A DNA stretch of 64,000 nucleotides from Flavobacterium terrisoli (GCF_030167905.1 NZ_JARGNA010000001.1:62001-126000); one strand, 5' to 3'; positions 51,919 through 61,664 are shown, counted from the first letter of the stretch. Notes: generated by a model from the letters alone, not told the origin. Translations and numbers: made by a program.

Positions 51919-54105
51919 TTACATTTTCAAAACTTTGAAATTGGCTTCAACACCGTTGATTTTCAATTTGAAGAAATAGGTTCCGCTTGCATAAGTTGAC
52001 ATATTCACATTGGTAGTCATTTCATTCATCTTCTGATTCAGTAACAATTGCCCCTGAACGTTATAAACGGTCACTTCAGAGATTGGATCTTTAGAGGTAA
52101 TGGTTAAGTTTCCGTTAGTCGGATTCGGATAATAGCTGAAATCAATAAAATCAGCCTCAACTTCACCCAAAGTTCCTGTACAAGTGATGGTCGCGTTCCA
52201 TCCTGAAGCAACTTCAAATTCGTCTGAATAAAACCTAAAGGTTAAAGAACCATCCGTTGCGGTTGAATTGTACTGCCCGGGAGGTATTGATCCTGTTAAT
52301 CCGGCACCAAAAGTCAAATCAGGATCATCAACCGTTGGACCATTGTGGATGTACAAAAAGTCATAACCATCCTCAAGATTAAAGGCTCCGAAACTCGCTC
52401 TGATCTTCAATCCGTTTCCTGCAGGGATAATGGTTCTGGTCCAAGATTCATTATTGGTATAATTCCCGGAAGTTCCACCAGTATCAGTAAAAGAGGTATT
52501 TGAACAGAAATTAACCGCATTGGTTGCAAATATTTTTTCTCTTATTACCGGTTCGATATTAGTAGTACATACCGGTCTGATTTTGATTCTGTAATAAGTA
52601 TTGGCATTCAATCCTGAAACTGAGTAACTATTGGTTGTTACGGTATTCCAAACCGGAGTTGCTGTTGCAAAAGGGGTAACCGAAATTTGCCAACTGGTTG
52701 TGCCGCTTGTATCTGTCCAGGTGATTGTTGTTGAATTGTTCGTGAGATTTGTTGTAGTAATATCTGTAACACTATTGATGCAATAGGTAATACAATCTAA
52801 GCTCAAACAAGTTTTACTGTTTACGTTAGCTACAATCAAAGCTGATGGTTGAGGACCAAATCCGTTATTAAAACTGATTCCTACATTAGCAATCAAATGG
52901 CAATAACTCATGATGGTTCCCTTTACATTGGTAGCAGGAATTGGTCCTTGAGGACAACTGTTGTCTCCAAAACCTGCCTGCTGCCCGCAGCCATCAATAA
53001 CCGTATTGTTGCCGTTCCAGGCACATTGGTGTGTATGAGGAGAACCTAAAGAATGTCCGAACTCATGCGTGATTACCTGCACTGTCCATGAAAAAGTCGG
53101 AACCGTTGCAAAGTTAAGATCTACATCCGAGTAACTGTGGTTGTTGGTTTGACAAAGGGTATTGAGATAAGCAACACCTCCCAAACCTCCTTCATCTATT
53201 CCAACCAATTGCCCTACGTCACCATCAAAAACGGGAGTCAAGTCTCTAAAGGTTGTTAAATAGGCAATTGAGGCAGTTCCTACACCTTCATAAGGATCGG
53301 CGTTGGTCCAAATAAATATAGATTTCAAACCTGTTGTGATACCGTCAAGGTTATATAATGTTTGCACATTATTAAAAACCGATGTCATCCAATTGGTTGT
53401 CGCAGTTGTGTCTTCTCCATTCTCAAGGTACAAATTGTTATCTACTTCAAAATAGAATCCTACACAACGATTGGTTTCAACACTATTGATGTTTTTATTG
53501 TTTTCAGAAGGGGAATGTGGTATATAAGCTTCTTCTTTCACATGACAGTCAAAGCCGCTGAAAACTTTCATTTTTGCATCTGAATAGACGATATAGTCTG
53601 TTGTATTATTGGGCTTGATTAATTTACCGACAACGATATTGCCCAACTCATTACTCGAAATCATTCCGTTGAATTCTCCGTTAAAAAAGTTAAATGACGA
53701 CACCGAGTTGGTTTCTCCTTTGATGATTCCGCGATAATAAACCCCTTTTTGGTATGCAATGTTTTTAGCGACATCGGTATCTACGTGAAATCCTTCCATA
53801 AAAGGATTTACTTTGTATAGTAAAATAGAAATCGTTTGGTTTTGGTATGGGATTTCCAATTCAAAAGTGTTGTATTGGCTGCTCACAATTTCATTGACTT
53901 TTGCCAAATTTATAGTGGCTAATGTTGCCCCTTCAACCACTTTCTCTACTTCACTATTGACAGCATTTGGAGTTGGTGACAAGACTGAAATGGCTTTAAA
54001 GTCGGCGTTTAGATTTTGCAGTTCCGATACTCTTTCTGCTATTTTATTTTGTGCAGTTATGGATAACGCAATCAAAAAAACAGCAAATGGTAAAATTTTT
54101 TTCAT
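51919..54105 (-). CDS. Secreted reprolysin-like metalloprotease with FN3, CUB-like and sorting domains
   Basis: 728 residues. Signal peptide (ends ITAQ), a propeptide region (20-210), then an M12-type metzincin domain (about 212-435): zinc motif HEFGHSLGSPH at residues 347-357 and Met-turn GTIMSYCH near 397-403. FN3 follows at about 445-530 and a CUB-like domain at about 533-640 (Cys-bounded, with GYDFLYIHNGP). The type A T9SS sorting domain is at 655-728 (YYPNPTNGNLTITSKD and a closing LKM). It is probably an extracellular or surface protease. A TAACTTTG -7 element lies 20 bases upstream. Confidence 0.9.
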   Translation of the reverse strand: MKKILPFAVFLIALSITAQNKIAERVSELQNLNADFKAISVLSPTPNAVNSEVEKVVEGATLATINLAKVNEIVSSQYNTFELEIPYQNQTISILLYKVNPFMEGFHVDTDVAKNIAYQKGVYYRGIIKGETNSVSSFNFFNGEFNGMISSNELGNIVVGKLIKPNNTTDYIVYSDAKMKVFSGFDCHVKEEAYIPHSPSENNKNINSVETNRCVGFYFEVDNNLYLENGEDTTATTNWMTSVFNNVQTLYNLDGITTGLKSIFIWTNADPYEGVGTASIAYLTTFRDLTPVFDGDVGQLVGIDEGGLGGVAYLNTLCQTNNHSYSDVDLNFATVPTFSWTVQVITHEFGHSLGSPHTHQCAWNGNNTVIDGCGQQAGFGDNSCPQGPIPATNVKGTIMSYCHLIANVGISFNNGFGPQPSALIVANVNSKTCLSLDCITYCINSVTDITTTNLTNNSTTITWTDTSGTTSWQISVTPFATATPVWNTVTTNSYSVSGLNANTYYRIKIRPVCTTNIEPVIREKIFATNAVNFCSNTSFTDTGGTSGNYTNNESWTRTIIPAGNGLKIRASFGAFNLEDGYDFLYIHNGPTVDDPDLTFGAGLTGSIPPGQYNSTATDGSLTFRFYSDEFEVASGWNATITCTGTLGEVEADFIDFSYYPNPTNGNLTITSKDPISEVTVYNVQGQLLLNQKMNEMTTNVNMSTYASGTYFFKLKINGVEANFKVLKM

Positions 54106-54124
54106 AACGGTATTTGTTTTTTGA

Positions 54125-54132
54125 CAAAGTTA
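54125..54132 (-). promoter_or_regulatory. -7 element for the metalloprotease gene
   Basis: TAACTTTG on the minus strand, a perfect TAnnTTTG match, 20 bases before the ATG. Confidence 0.5.
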
Positions 54133-54180
54133 TTGAAATTCAGATAATTTGGTTATTAAATTATTTTAAAATGAGGTAAT

Positions 54181-54540
54181 TTAAAAATGATAAAAAGCAT
54201 CTTCAATGTGCTCAATTCTATAATTCCCTTCATCCTTAAAGATGGCAATTATATCAAATCGAACCGTAACATCCAAATCATTGGAGATTACATATTCATT
54301 TACGGCCTTGACCAAGAGTTGGATTTTCCTGGGTTTGACAAAATCCTGAGGCAGACCAAATTCAATGCTCGAACGGGTTTTAACCTCAACAATGGCTAAG
54401 GTATTTTCTTTTTGGGCAATGATGTCAATCTCAGCTTTTTGAAAAGTCCAATTGGTTTCCAAAACTGTATAGCTGTTTTGCTGCAGGAAATCTACCGCCA
54501 ATTCTTCTCCTAATTTGCCCAGTTCATTGTGTTCTGCCAT
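54181..54540 (-). CDS. yraN: YraN/UPF0102 family putative nuclease
   Basis: 119 residues, the typical size. Motifs: ELGKLGEELAVDFLQQNSY at the N-terminus and the nuclease-like core AEIDIIAQKENTLAIVEVKT with the Asp and the ExK pair of the endonuclease-like fold. The biological role of the family is not settled. Its ATG overlaps the last base of the LD-carboxypeptidase gene region (stop at 54540), so it is the second gene of that unit. Confidence 0.9.
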   Translation of the reverse strand: MAEHNELGKLGEELAVDFLQQNSYTVLETNWTFQKAEIDIIAQKENTLAIVEVKTRSSIEFGLPQDFVKPRKIQLLVKAVNEYVISNDLDVTVRFDIIAIFKDEGNYRIEHIEDAFYHF

Positions 54541-55496
54541 TATTCAAAAACCACTTTGCTTTTTTCAGCCGTTACTTCAATCGAAACCTGTCTGCCAAAA
54601 ATCATCGCGCGATTGTCTCTGATATGTCCGGCCGGGAAATTATAGATAATTGGAATGTCCAGTCCTTTGGTCACATCTTCTATGATTTCCAAAGCATTTC
54701 TTCCCCACGGAATGTCGTTGTCTTTCATTTCGGTCATGCCGCCAACAATGATGCCTTTCAATCCCGACAAACAGCCGTTGCGTTTGAGGTTCATCATCAT
54801 ACGATCGATGTGGTATAAATATTCATCCAAATCTTCTAAGAAAAGTATTTTCCCATCACAATCAATTGCCGATTCTGAACCCAACAAACTGTATAAAATC
54901 GATAAATTGCCCCCAACCAATTCACCTTTGGCTTTGCCCACATGATTCAGGGCATCACAATCTAAAGTGTATTGTAATTTATCCCCGAATAATGCCGTAC
55001 ATAATGAATTCTTGGCTTCATCAGTCGCTCTTGGAATCGCAACCGGCATCGTACCGTGAATGGATTCAATTCCCATTCGGTTCAAATGGCTGTGCAAAAC
55101 CGTTACGTCGCTAAATCCCACAATCCATTTTGGATTTTGCTTGAATTTGGTAAAATCCAATTGATCAATGATTTTCACCGTGCCATAACCGCCGCGTACA
55201 CACCAAATCGCTTTGATATTTGGATTGTCCATCTGCTCCTGAAAATCGGCTGTTCTTTGCGCATCGGTTCCGGCCAATTGATAATAATCCAAGCCTATTG
55301 TACTTCCTATTTTGACTTTTAAACCCCAGCCTTCGAGCATGTCAATGGTTGGTTTCAGATTGTCTTCAATGTTTTTTCTGGCTGTGGAAACGATGGCAAC
55401 CGTGTCGCCTTTTTGCAAATATGGTGGTGTAATCATCTTTTTTTGGGAATAAGAGGAAAATGTAATTAAAGAAATTAAAATTATTAGCGTTCGCAT
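54540..55496 (-). CDS. LD-carboxypeptidase (peptidase family S66)
   Basis: 318 residues from the ATG at 55496. An N-terminal hydrophobic segment (TLIILISLITFSSYS) suggests export. S66 motifs: VRGGYGTVKIIDQLDF, nucleophile Ser in VGFSDVTVLHSHLN, Glu region GKILFLEDLDEYLYHI, and catalytic His in PAGHIRDNRAMI. It trims tetrapeptide stems to tripeptides in murein recycling. LdcA enzymes are usually cytoplasmic, so the signal-like N-terminus is notable. The frame extends to 55541, but the -7 element at 55529-55536 makes 55496 the better start. Confidence 0.88.
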   Translation of the reverse strand: MRTLIILISLITFSSYSQKKMITPPYLQKGDTVAIVSTARKNIEDNLKPTIDMLEGWGLKVKIGSTIGLDYYQLAGTDAQRTADFQEQMDNPNIKAIWCVRGGYGTVKIIDQLDFTKFKQNPKWIVGFSDVTVLHSHLNRMGIESIHGTMPVAIPRATDEAKNSLCTALFGDKLQYTLDCDALNHVGKAKGELVGGNLSILYSLLGSESAIDCDGKILFLEDLDEYLYHIDRMMMNLKRNGCLSGLKGIIVGGMTEMKDNDIPWGRNALEIIEDVTKGLDIPIIYNFPAGHIRDNRAMIFGRQVSIEVTAEKSKVVFE

Positions 55497-55528
55497 TAAT
55501 CCATAAAGATTAGTAAAATTGGCAGTCT

Positions 55529-55536
55529 CAAAAGTA
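55529..55536 (-). promoter_or_regulatory. -7 element for the LD-carboxypeptidase/yraN unit
   Basis: TACTTTTG on the minus strand, a perfect TAnnTTTG match, 32 bases before the ATG at 55496. Confidence 0.45.
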
Positions 55537-55578
55537 AACAAATCCCAAAATTAATTCGTCTATTCGTAGCTAAAAAGT

Positions 55579-55586
55579 TATTTTTG
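55579..55586 (+). promoter_or_regulatory. -7 element for metG
   Basis: TATTTTTG, a perfect TAnnTTTG match. It overlaps an upstream alternative start at 55584, which favours the ATG at 55605. Confidence 0.5.
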
Positions 55587-55604
55587 CTGTCTATTTCAAA
55601 GAAT

Positions 55605-57668
55605 ATGTTAGAAAATCCAAAAAGATATACCATTACGGCGGCTTTGCCTTATACTAATGGACCAATTCACATCGGGCATTTGGCCGGAGTTTACGTTCCG
55701 TCTGATATTTATGCGCGTTATTTAAGATTACAGGGAAAAGACGTTGCCTTTATTTGTGGCAGCGACGAACACGGTGTGGCGATTTCAATGAAAGCCAAAA
55801 AAGAAGGCATTACGCCACAACAGGTCATTGACAAATATGACGGCATTATCCGTCAATCTTTTATAGATTTCGGAATTTCGTTTGACAATTATTCGCGTAC
55901 ATCTTCCAAAATACACCACGATACGGCTTCTGAATTTTTTAGAAAATTATACGACAATGGCGACTTCATCGAAGAAGTAACCGAACAATTATACGATGCC
56001 AAAGCCGAACAATTTTTGGCCGACCGTTTTGTAACCGGAACTTGTCCAAGATGTGAAAACCCTGAGGCTTACGGCGACCAATGTGAGCGTTGTGGCTCTA
56101 CCCTGAACGCAACTGATTTGATCAATCCGAAATCAACCATTACCGGAGAAACGCCGATTTTGAAATCCACGAAACACTGGTTTTTGCCTTTGGACCGTTA
56201 CCAGGATTTCATGAAAGAATGGATTTTGGTTGGCCACAAAAATGACTGGAAAGCCAATGTTTTAGGACAGGTGAAATCCTGGCTGGATGATGGCGATGGA
56301 TTAAAACCACGTGCCGTAACCCGCGATTTGGATTGGGGAATTGACGTTCCGGTTGAAGGTGCGGAAGGCAAAAAATTATACGTATGGTTTGATGCTCCGA
56401 TTGGTTATATTTCTTCTACCAAGGAATGGGCAGCCCGCGAAGGCAAAAACTGGGAAGATTACTGGAAAAAAGACGATACCAAATTGGTTCACTTTATCGG
56501 GAAAGACAACATCGTTTTTCACTGCATCATTTTCCCGGCGATGCTGAAAGCTGAAGGCAGTTTTATTTTACCGGACAATGTTCCTGCGAATGAATTCCTG
56601 AATTTGGAAGGCAACAAATTGTCGACTTCTAAAAACTGGGCGGTGTGGTTACACGAATATTTAATCGATTTCCCTGAAAAGCAAGACGTATTGCGTTATG
56701 CTTTGACGGCAAATGCACCCGAAACCAAAGACAACGACTTTACCTGGAAAGATTTTCAGGCGAGAAATAACAACGAATTGGCCGCAATTTTTGGAAACTT
56801 CATCAATCGTGTGGTCGTGTTGACCAATAAATATTACAACGGCATCATTCCGGCTCCGAATGAATTCAGCAAAGTGGACGAACAAACTTTAGCCGAATTA
56901 AAAGCCTATCCGGCGGTGATTTCAAGTTCATTGGAACGTTACCGTTTCAGGGAAGCACAAGGTGAATTGATGAATGTTGCCCGTTTGGGGAATAAATATC
57001 TGGCCGATGAAGAACCATGGAAAATGGTCAAAACCAATCCGGAAAGAGTGCAAACCCAAATGTATGTGGCCTTGCAGATTGCGGCTGCTTTACAAGCGTT
57101 AGCCGAACCGTTTTTGCCGTTTACTTCAGCCAAATTATCAAGAATTTTAAAATTGGATACCGTAAGCTGGAATTCGGTTGCTGAAACCTCTGAATTATTG
57201 TCTGTCGGACATCAAATTGGCGAAGCCGAGATTTTGTTTACCCAAATTGAAGATGCCGAAATCCAAAAACAAATAGACAAACTCGAAGCGACAAAAAAAG
57301 CCAACGTTATGGAAAACCAAGTAACCGAACCACAAAAACCAACATCAACCTTTGAAGATTTCTCCAAATTAGATTTGCGTGTCGGAACGATTTTGGAAGC
57401 CGAAAAAATGCCTAAAGCCAATAAACTTTTGGTATTGAAAGTAGACACCGGAATTGACGTTCGCACTATCGTTTCCGGAATTGCCGAGCATTTTTCACCG
57501 GAAGAAGTCGTTGGAAAACGCGTAACGGTTTTAGTGAATTTGGCCCCGAGAGCTTTGCGCGGTGTGGAAAGTCAGGGCATGATTTTGATGACCAACAATG
57601 CCGAAGGCAAATTGGTTTTTGTCAATCCGGATGCGGATGGTGTGGATAATGGCGCTTTGATTAGCTAA
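55605..57668 (+). CDS. metG: Methionine-tRNA ligase
   Basis: 687 residues. Class I synthetase: HIGH motif in [16 protein letters not shown] near residue 20, zinc knuckle [17 protein letters not shown] near residue 147, and KLSTSKNW as the KMSKS-type loop near residue 340. The anticodon-binding helical domain follows (about 380-560), then a C-terminal EMAP/Trbp111-type tRNA-binding domain (about 585-687, [17 protein letters not shown]). It charges tRNA-Met. The ATG at 55605 is chosen over a TTG at 55584. No T-box or other riboswitch is seen in the short leader. Confidence 0.97.
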   Translation: MLENPKRYTITAALPYTNGPIHIGHLAGVYVPSDIYARYLRLQGKDVAFICGSDEHGVAISMKAKKEGITPQQVIDKYDGIIRQSFIDFGISFDNYSRTSSKIHHDTASEFFRKLYDNGDFIEEVTEQLYDAKAEQFLADRFVTGTCPRCENPEAYGDQCERCGSTLNATDLINPKSTITGETPILKSTKHWFLPLDRYQDFMKEWILVGHKNDWKANVLGQVKSWLDDGDGLKPRAVTRDLDWGIDVPVEGAEGKKLYVWFDAPIGYISSTKEWAAREGKNWEDYWKKDDTKLVHFIGKDNIVFHCIIFPAMLKAEGSFILPDNVPANEFLNLEGNKLSTSKNWAVWLHEYLIDFPEKQDVLRYALTANAPETKDNDFTWKDFQARNNNELAAIFGNFINRVVVLTNKYYNGIIPAPNEFSKVDEQTLAELKAYPAVISSSLERYRFREAQGELMNVARLGNKYLADEEPWKMVKTNPERVQTQMYVALQIAAALQALAEPFLPFTSAKLSRILKLDTVSWNSVAETSELLSVGHQIGEAEILFTQIEDAEIQKQIDKLEATKKANVMENQVTEPQKPTSTFEDFSKLDLRVGTILEAEKMPKANKLLVLKVDTGIDVRTIVSGIAEHFSPEEVVGKRVTVLVNLAPRALRGVESQGMILMTNNAEGKLVFVNPDADGVDNGALIS

Positions 57669-57678
57669 ACTCAAAAAC

Positions 57679-59115
57679 ATGAAAAAAATATTCCTATTTG
57701 CTGTAGTCTTTATAAATATCTCTTTTTGTTTTGCTCAACAACAGACCGCTTCTTTTGAACCTTCTGTTAAAGAGAAAAAAGATGTCTTTACGGTTGTAAA
57801 TTCAAAGGATAATAAAGTAGCCTTGTTTTTTAGTGATAAAAAGTCAATTAGTGCTTTACTTTTTGATGAAGGGTTAAAACTAAGTGATACCATTACGACG
57901 ACTTATTCTAATAAGGAAGTGGATGACATCATAGGTTATAGTTACACCGGACAAAAATATTATGTGTATTGGAGCGGTTCCGAAGACACTCAAATTATAG
58001 CACAATGTTATGATTTTGACGCCAAAAAAAGCAACAGTTCTCCCATTTCAATTGATATAGGAAAAGAGAAAATAATTGACAAAATTACTATTCAAAATAC
58101 GTTCTATATCATTACCGCTTTAAAACACACCAGTATTCTGAATTTTTATTGTTTCACCGATGGAAAAATGAACAAAAAAACTGTGGATTGTTCTAATTAC
58201 AGGTTTATTGACAGTTCCAGCAAAAAAGTTTCTTTCTGGGAAATGTACAACGAATTTAGCAGTACTATCTATTATAATGGAATCAACAATATCTTAGATG
58301 AAACACCTGCTTCACTTGTATTGAGCACCCATAAAAAGAAGGCTTTTGTCAATGGCAACAGCATCATCTTTACCTTTGATACTAATGAAGATTTCACGCA
58401 AACATTAACCATTAATTTGTCTGATTTCAGCGCTACACAAAAGGCATTTGCTCAGGTTCCGATGCCAAAGAGAGAAATGGGTGAGATTGATTCCAATTCC
58501 TTTTTTGTGAATAACAATATGATTCAGATAAAATCTGATTGGAGCGTGATTTATGTCACTGTAAAAGACATGAGCGGAATCGAATTAAAAAAATTGGCCA
58601 TGTATCCCGGAAAAGAAATCGAATTTAAAAATTCAGAGATTATTCAAGAAAACGGAGGTATAAATAGCACCCGAATTTTAGACAAATCAAGTCAGTTGGT
58701 TAGAAAAATTAGCAATTTGAATCCTTCTGTTTCATCCTACTTCTATAATGGAAGATACAATTTAGTGATTGGAGGTGTTTCTAATCCGCAACAAGACGGT
58801 GTTTTGATTGGTGCCATGGTTGGTGGTTTTACGGGCGCCATGATTGGAGCGGCAATTTCGTCTAACTATTCTATGAATAATTTATCTTCTTATAATGATA
58901 GAATGGTGGTGTATATTAATTGTTTGTTTGACCAGGATTTTAACCATATAAAAGAAGAAGGCAAAAAATTGGCTTTTGACAAATTGCGTGTATTTGAGGA
59001 AGAGAACAAGAAAATACTCATGAACCAATCAATTTTTAAACTTAATAACAAATTGTATATGGGTGCTTTTGATAAAAGTACCAAACTCTATACTTTTTAT
59101 CAATTTGAAGATTAA
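57679..59115 (+). CDS. Secreted glycine-zipper protein of unknown function
   Basis: 478 residues. Signal peptide (MKKIFLFAVVFINISFCFAQ). Residues 25-370 look like irregular beta repeats (VVNSKDNKVALFFSDKKS, YYVYWSGSEDTQIIAQCYDF), perhaps a propeller. A glycine-zipper pair occurs near residues 374-393 (GVLIGAMVGGFTGAMIGAAI), which would insert in a membrane, and a soluble tail of 80 residues follows. I do not recognise a family. It begins 10 bases after metG and ends 3 bases before the HAD gene, so it is probably co-transcribed with both. Confidence 0.75.
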   Translation: MKKIFLFAVVFINISFCFAQQQTASFEPSVKEKKDVFTVVNSKDNKVALFFSDKKSISALLFDEGLKLSDTITTTYSNKEVDDIIGYSYTGQKYYVYWSGSEDTQIIAQCYDFDAKKSNSSPISIDIGKEKIIDKITIQNTFYIITALKHTSILNFYCFTDGKMNKKTVDCSNYRFIDSSSKKVSFWEMYNEFSSTIYYNGINNILDETPASLVLSTHKKKAFVNGNSIIFTFDTNEDFTQTLTINLSDFSATQKAFAQVPMPKREMGEIDSNSFFVNNNMIQIKSDWSVIYVTVKDMSGIELKKLAMYPGKEIEFKNSEIIQENGGINSTRILDKSSQLVRKISNLNPSVSSYFYNGRYNLVIGGVSNPQQDGVLIGAMVGGFTGAMIGAAISSNYSMNNLSSYNDRMVVYINCLFDQDFNHIKEEGKKLAFDKLRVFEEENKKILMNQSIFKLNNKLYMGAFDKSTKLYTFYQFED

Positions 59116-59118
59116 TTT

Positions 59119-59808
59119 ATGAATCTAAAAGTAATTGCTTTCGATGCCGATGACACTTTGTTTGTCAACGAACCCTATTTTCAGGAAACAGAAGAGAAAT
59201 TCTGTGCCTTGATGTCGGCCTATTTGTCGCAACATTCGCTGTCGCAGGAATTGTTTAAAACCGAAATTGCCAACTTAGAATTATATGGTTACGGTATCAA
59301 AGGCTATATCCTTTCGATGATTGAAGCGGCGATGAAAATTTCGAACAATACCATTTCGATGGAAGTCATTGAAAAGATTACCCAATACGGCAAAGAATTG
59401 CTTCAAAAACCCATCGAATTATTGGATGGCGTTGAAGAAACTCTGGAAGCTTTAAAAGGAAAATACAAATTGGTTGTCGCCACCAAAGGCGATTTATTGG
59501 ACCAAAGAAGAAAACTGCACAATTCTGGTTTGGGGCATTATTTTCACCATATCGAAGTGATGTCGGACAAAAAAGAAAAGGATTATGAAGATTTGTTAAA
59601 GCGTTTGGACATCAAAGCGGATGAGTTTTTTATGATTGGAAATTCGCTGAAATCGGATGTTTTACCGGTGTTGAATATCGGCGGTTATGCGGTGCATATT
59701 CCGTTTCACACAACTTGGGAACATGAAAAAATCAGCCACAATGTGGAGCATAAAAACTTTACGGCTCTAGAAAAAATCACAGAAGTACTGCCAATTTTAT
59801 TAAAATAA
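59119..59808 (+). CDS. HAD-superfamily hydrolase
   Basis: 229 residues. HAD motif I FDADDTLF near residue 8, motif II Thr in LVVATKGD near residue 121, motif III Lys and motif IV Asp in MIGNSLKSDVLP near residue 173. A helical cap (20-85) indicates the C1 subclass, typical for phosphatases such as phosphoglycolate phosphatase or nucleotidases; the substrate is unknown. It is followed after one base by the CAT-like gene. Confidence 0.9.
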   Translation: MNLKVIAFDADDTLFVNEPYFQETEEKFCALMSAYLSQHSLSQELFKTEIANLELYGYGIKGYILSMIEAAMKISNNTISMEVIEKITQYGKELLQKPIELLDGVEETLEALKGKYKLVVATKGDLLDQRRKLHNSGLGHYFHHIEVMSDKKEKDYEDLLKRLDIKADEFFMIGNSLKSDVLPVLNIGGYAVHIPFHTTWEHEKISHNVEHKNFTALEKITEVLPILLK

Positions 59809-59809
59809 A

Positions 59810-60433
59810 GTGAAACAGAAATTAAACCTCGACACCTGGAACAGAAAGGAACATTTCCTGTTTTTCAAGCAAATGGAAGAACCGTTTTTTGGCGTTTCAA
59901 CCCGAGTAGATTGTACCAAAGCCTATGCAAAAGCTAAGGAATTGGGCGTTACTTTTTTTACTTATTATTTGCACAAAACCTTAACGGCAGTCAATGCTGT
60001 AGAGAATTTTCGATACCGGATAATTGACAACGAAGTATATGTTTTTGATCGGATTGATGTTTCGGCGACGATTTTGAGAGAAGACAATACTTTTGGGTTT
60101 TCCTTTATGGAGTATGATGAAAATTTGAAGGAATTTGCAGAAATAACCAAAAAAGAAATTGCCCGGATTCACAACACAACAGGATTAATCACGCGTGATT
60201 TTGAGATCAATTTGATTCACTTTTCGGCTTTGCCTTGGATTGATTTTACTTCTTATTCTCATGCCCGAAGTTTTACTTCTGGAGACAGTTGTCCCAAAGT
60301 TTCTTTTGGTAAAATGATTGAAGAAAACGGCAAAAAAACTATGCCCATAGCGGTTCATGTACATCACGGACTGGTTGATGGTTACCATGTTGGGCAATTT
60401 TTAACTTTGTTTCAAGAGTTGTTGAACGAATAA
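59810..60433 (+). CDS. Chloramphenicol acetyltransferase-like protein
   Basis: 207 residues, the length of CatA-type acetyltransferases. The catalytic motif HHxxxDG is present (VHVHHGLVDGYH near residue 183), together with YRIIDNEVYVFDRIDVS and LPWIDFTSYSHA. Homologues in Bacteroidota genomes are common and do not necessarily give drug resistance; native acyl acceptors are unknown. It starts with GTG one base after the HAD gene. The promoter of ferritin overlaps its 3' end. Confidence 0.85.
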   Translation: MKQKLNLDTWNRKEHFLFFKQMEEPFFGVSTRVDCTKAYAKAKELGVTFFTYYLHKTLTAVNAVENFRYRIIDNEVYVFDRIDVSATILREDNTFGFSFMEYDENLKEFAEITKKEIARIHNTTGLITRDFEINLIHFSALPWIDFTSYSHARSFTSGDSCPKVSFGKMIEENGKKTMPIAVHVHHGLVDGYHVGQFLTLFQELLNE

Positions 60434-60446
60434 TTTTCTAACTTTA
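60419..60446 (+). promoter_or_regulatory. Promoter of ferritin, TTG-N17-TAACTTTA
   Basis: TTG at 60419-60421 and TAACTTTA at 60439-60446 with 17 bases between; the ATG is 15 bases downstream. It overlaps the last codons of the CAT-like gene. Confidence 0.55.
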
Positions 60447-60461
60447 CAAAAAAGACACACC

Positions 60462-60983
60462 ATGTTACAAACTAATATCGAAAAAGCACTCAACAATCAA
60501 ATTCGCATTGAAGCGGAATCATCGCAAATCTATTTGTCAATGGCTTGTTGGGCTGAAGTAAACGGATTGGAAGGTGTTGCGCAGTTTATGTACAACCAAT
60601 CTGATGAAGAGCGCATGCACATGCTGAAATTGGTTAAATATGTTAACGAAAGAGGCTCGCATGCTAACATTACCGAACTAAAAGCACCCAAAACAAAATT
60701 CGGAACGTTTAAGGAAATGTTTGAGGAATTGTACCAACACGAGTTGTTTGTTTCTAATTCAATCAACGAATTGGTTCATATCACTTTGGGTGAAAAAGAT
60801 TATGCGACGCATAACTTCCTGCAATGGTATGTGGCAGAACAAATCGAAGAAGAAGCCCAAGCCAAAACCATTTTGGATAAAATCAATCTGATTGGTGAAG
60901 ACCGCGGCGGTTTGTATTTGTTTGACCGTGACATCCAACAATTGGTAGTGACCAGTTCGGTCTCTTTGAATACAAAACCGTAA
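60462..60983 (+). CDS. Ferritin
   Basis: 173 residues. Four-helix ferritin (FtnA type): ferroxidase ligands in IRIEAESSQIYLSMACW (Glu), SDEERMHMLKLVKYVNERG (Glu and His of ExxH) and AEQIEEEAQAKTILDKI (Glu-rich helix). It oxidises and stores iron as a 24-mer in the cytoplasm. It is separately promoted and followed by a small Cys/Lys-rich gene that probably shares its transcript. Confidence 0.94.
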   Translation: MLQTNIEKALNNQIRIEAESSQIYLSMACWAEVNGLEGVAQFMYNQSDEERMHMLKLVKYVNERGSHANITELKAPKTKFGTFKEMFEELYQHELFVSNSINELVHITLGEKDYATHNFLQWYVAEQIEEEAQAKTILDKINLIGEDRGGLYLFDRDIQQLVVTSSVSLNTKP

Positions 60984-61021
60984 GTTAGTCTCCTACGTAC
61001 TTATTATTAAATGTAGAAAAG

Positions 61022-61222
61022 GTGGGCAAGAAAGAAAAAGATAAGACTAAAGACAAGGATAAAAAGTACAAAAAACTACTCCTTAAAACACATAAGATTG
61101 CGGAAAACTGCAAGTCTGACTGTTGTGAAAAATACAAAAAATCAGAAGACAAGCGATGCAAAAGATGTCCGATGTTTGATATATTGAAAAAACTAAACAA
61201 AGTAAAAAGCCTTCATCATTAG
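61022..61222 (+). CDS. Small Lys- and Cys-rich protein downstream of ferritin
   Basis: 66 residues from a GTG start. About one third Lys (MGKKEKDKTKDKDKKYKKLL), then a Cys cluster C-x3-CC-x13-C-x2-C (NCKSDCC, then CKRCPMFD). No known family. The Cys spacing could bind zinc, iron or an Fe-S cluster. It follows ferritin by 38 bases, and a strong terminator overlaps its last codons, so it is probably the second gene of the ferritin transcript. Confidence 0.6.
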   Translation: MGKKEKDKTKDKDKKYKKLLLKTHKIAENCKSDCCEKYKKSEDKRCKRCPMFDILKKLNKVKSLHH

Positions 61223-61235
61223 AAGGCTTTTTTAT
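61204..61235. terminator. Bidirectional terminator
   Basis: Stem AAAAAGCCTTC/GAAGGCTTTTTT with a 7-base loop; it overlaps the 3' end of the small Cys-rich gene and faces the convergent gene at 61236. Confidence 0.9.
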
Positions 61236-61664
61236 TTAATCAAAGTACGTCCAATTCGAACCGTCGCTGATGACAATCACGCTTCGTTTACTGTTTTCAT
61301 ACATATAAATCTGGGCGCTTCCCGTAGTTGATCCTTTTGGAAATAACAATCCACTAGCCGAAGTGAGTTTGGCCGTTATCGTATTGTGTATGTTTCTGAT
61401 GATATAAACCCTTCCGGGATAAGAAACCGGATTAGGCAATTGAAATTCCTGATCCGTGGCTTGTGGCACAATGGAAATATACACCCCATCATTGATTAAG
61501 GTAGCCGAACCGCTTCCGGTGAGCGTAACGGTTTTAAGGGATAAATTACCATTAATGTCCAATGTACTTAACGGCGTTGTCGTATTAATCCCAACTTGGG
61601 CAAAACCAAAACATACAGCGCAAAAGGCTGCCATTAAAATCAATATGCATTTTAATTTTTTCAT
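61236..61664 (-). CDS. Small secreted protein with a tail-fibre-like repeat start
   Basis: 142 residues from 61664. Signal peptide (LILMAAFCAVCFGFAQ) followed directly by VGINTTTPLSTLDINGNLSL, a phrase common at the N-terminus of Bacteroidota secreted structural proteins. The rest is beta-rich (PGRVYIIRNIHNTITAKLTS, GSAQIYMYENSKRSVIVISD). Probably a surface or extracellular structural protein; no T9SS sorting domain is visible. The frame extends 7 codons upstream to 61685. Confidence 0.75.
   Translation of the reverse strand: MKKLKCILILMAAFCAVCFGFAQVGINTTTPLSTLDINGNLSLKTVTLTGSGSATLINDGVYISIVPQATDQEFQLPNPVSYPGRVYIIRNIHNTITAKLTSASGLLFPKGSTTGSAQIYMYENSKRSVIVISDGSNWTYFD

Noticed and set aside
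55497..55604. Riboswitch or T-box upstream of metG
   Set aside because: The leader from the -7 element to the ATG is about 20 bases, too short for such a structure.
59810..60433. CAT-like gene as an acquired antibiotic-resistance determinant
   Set aside because: It sits in an ordinary chromosomal operon with a HAD gene, with no mobile-element signs. Composition matches its neighbours, and such homologues are widespread.
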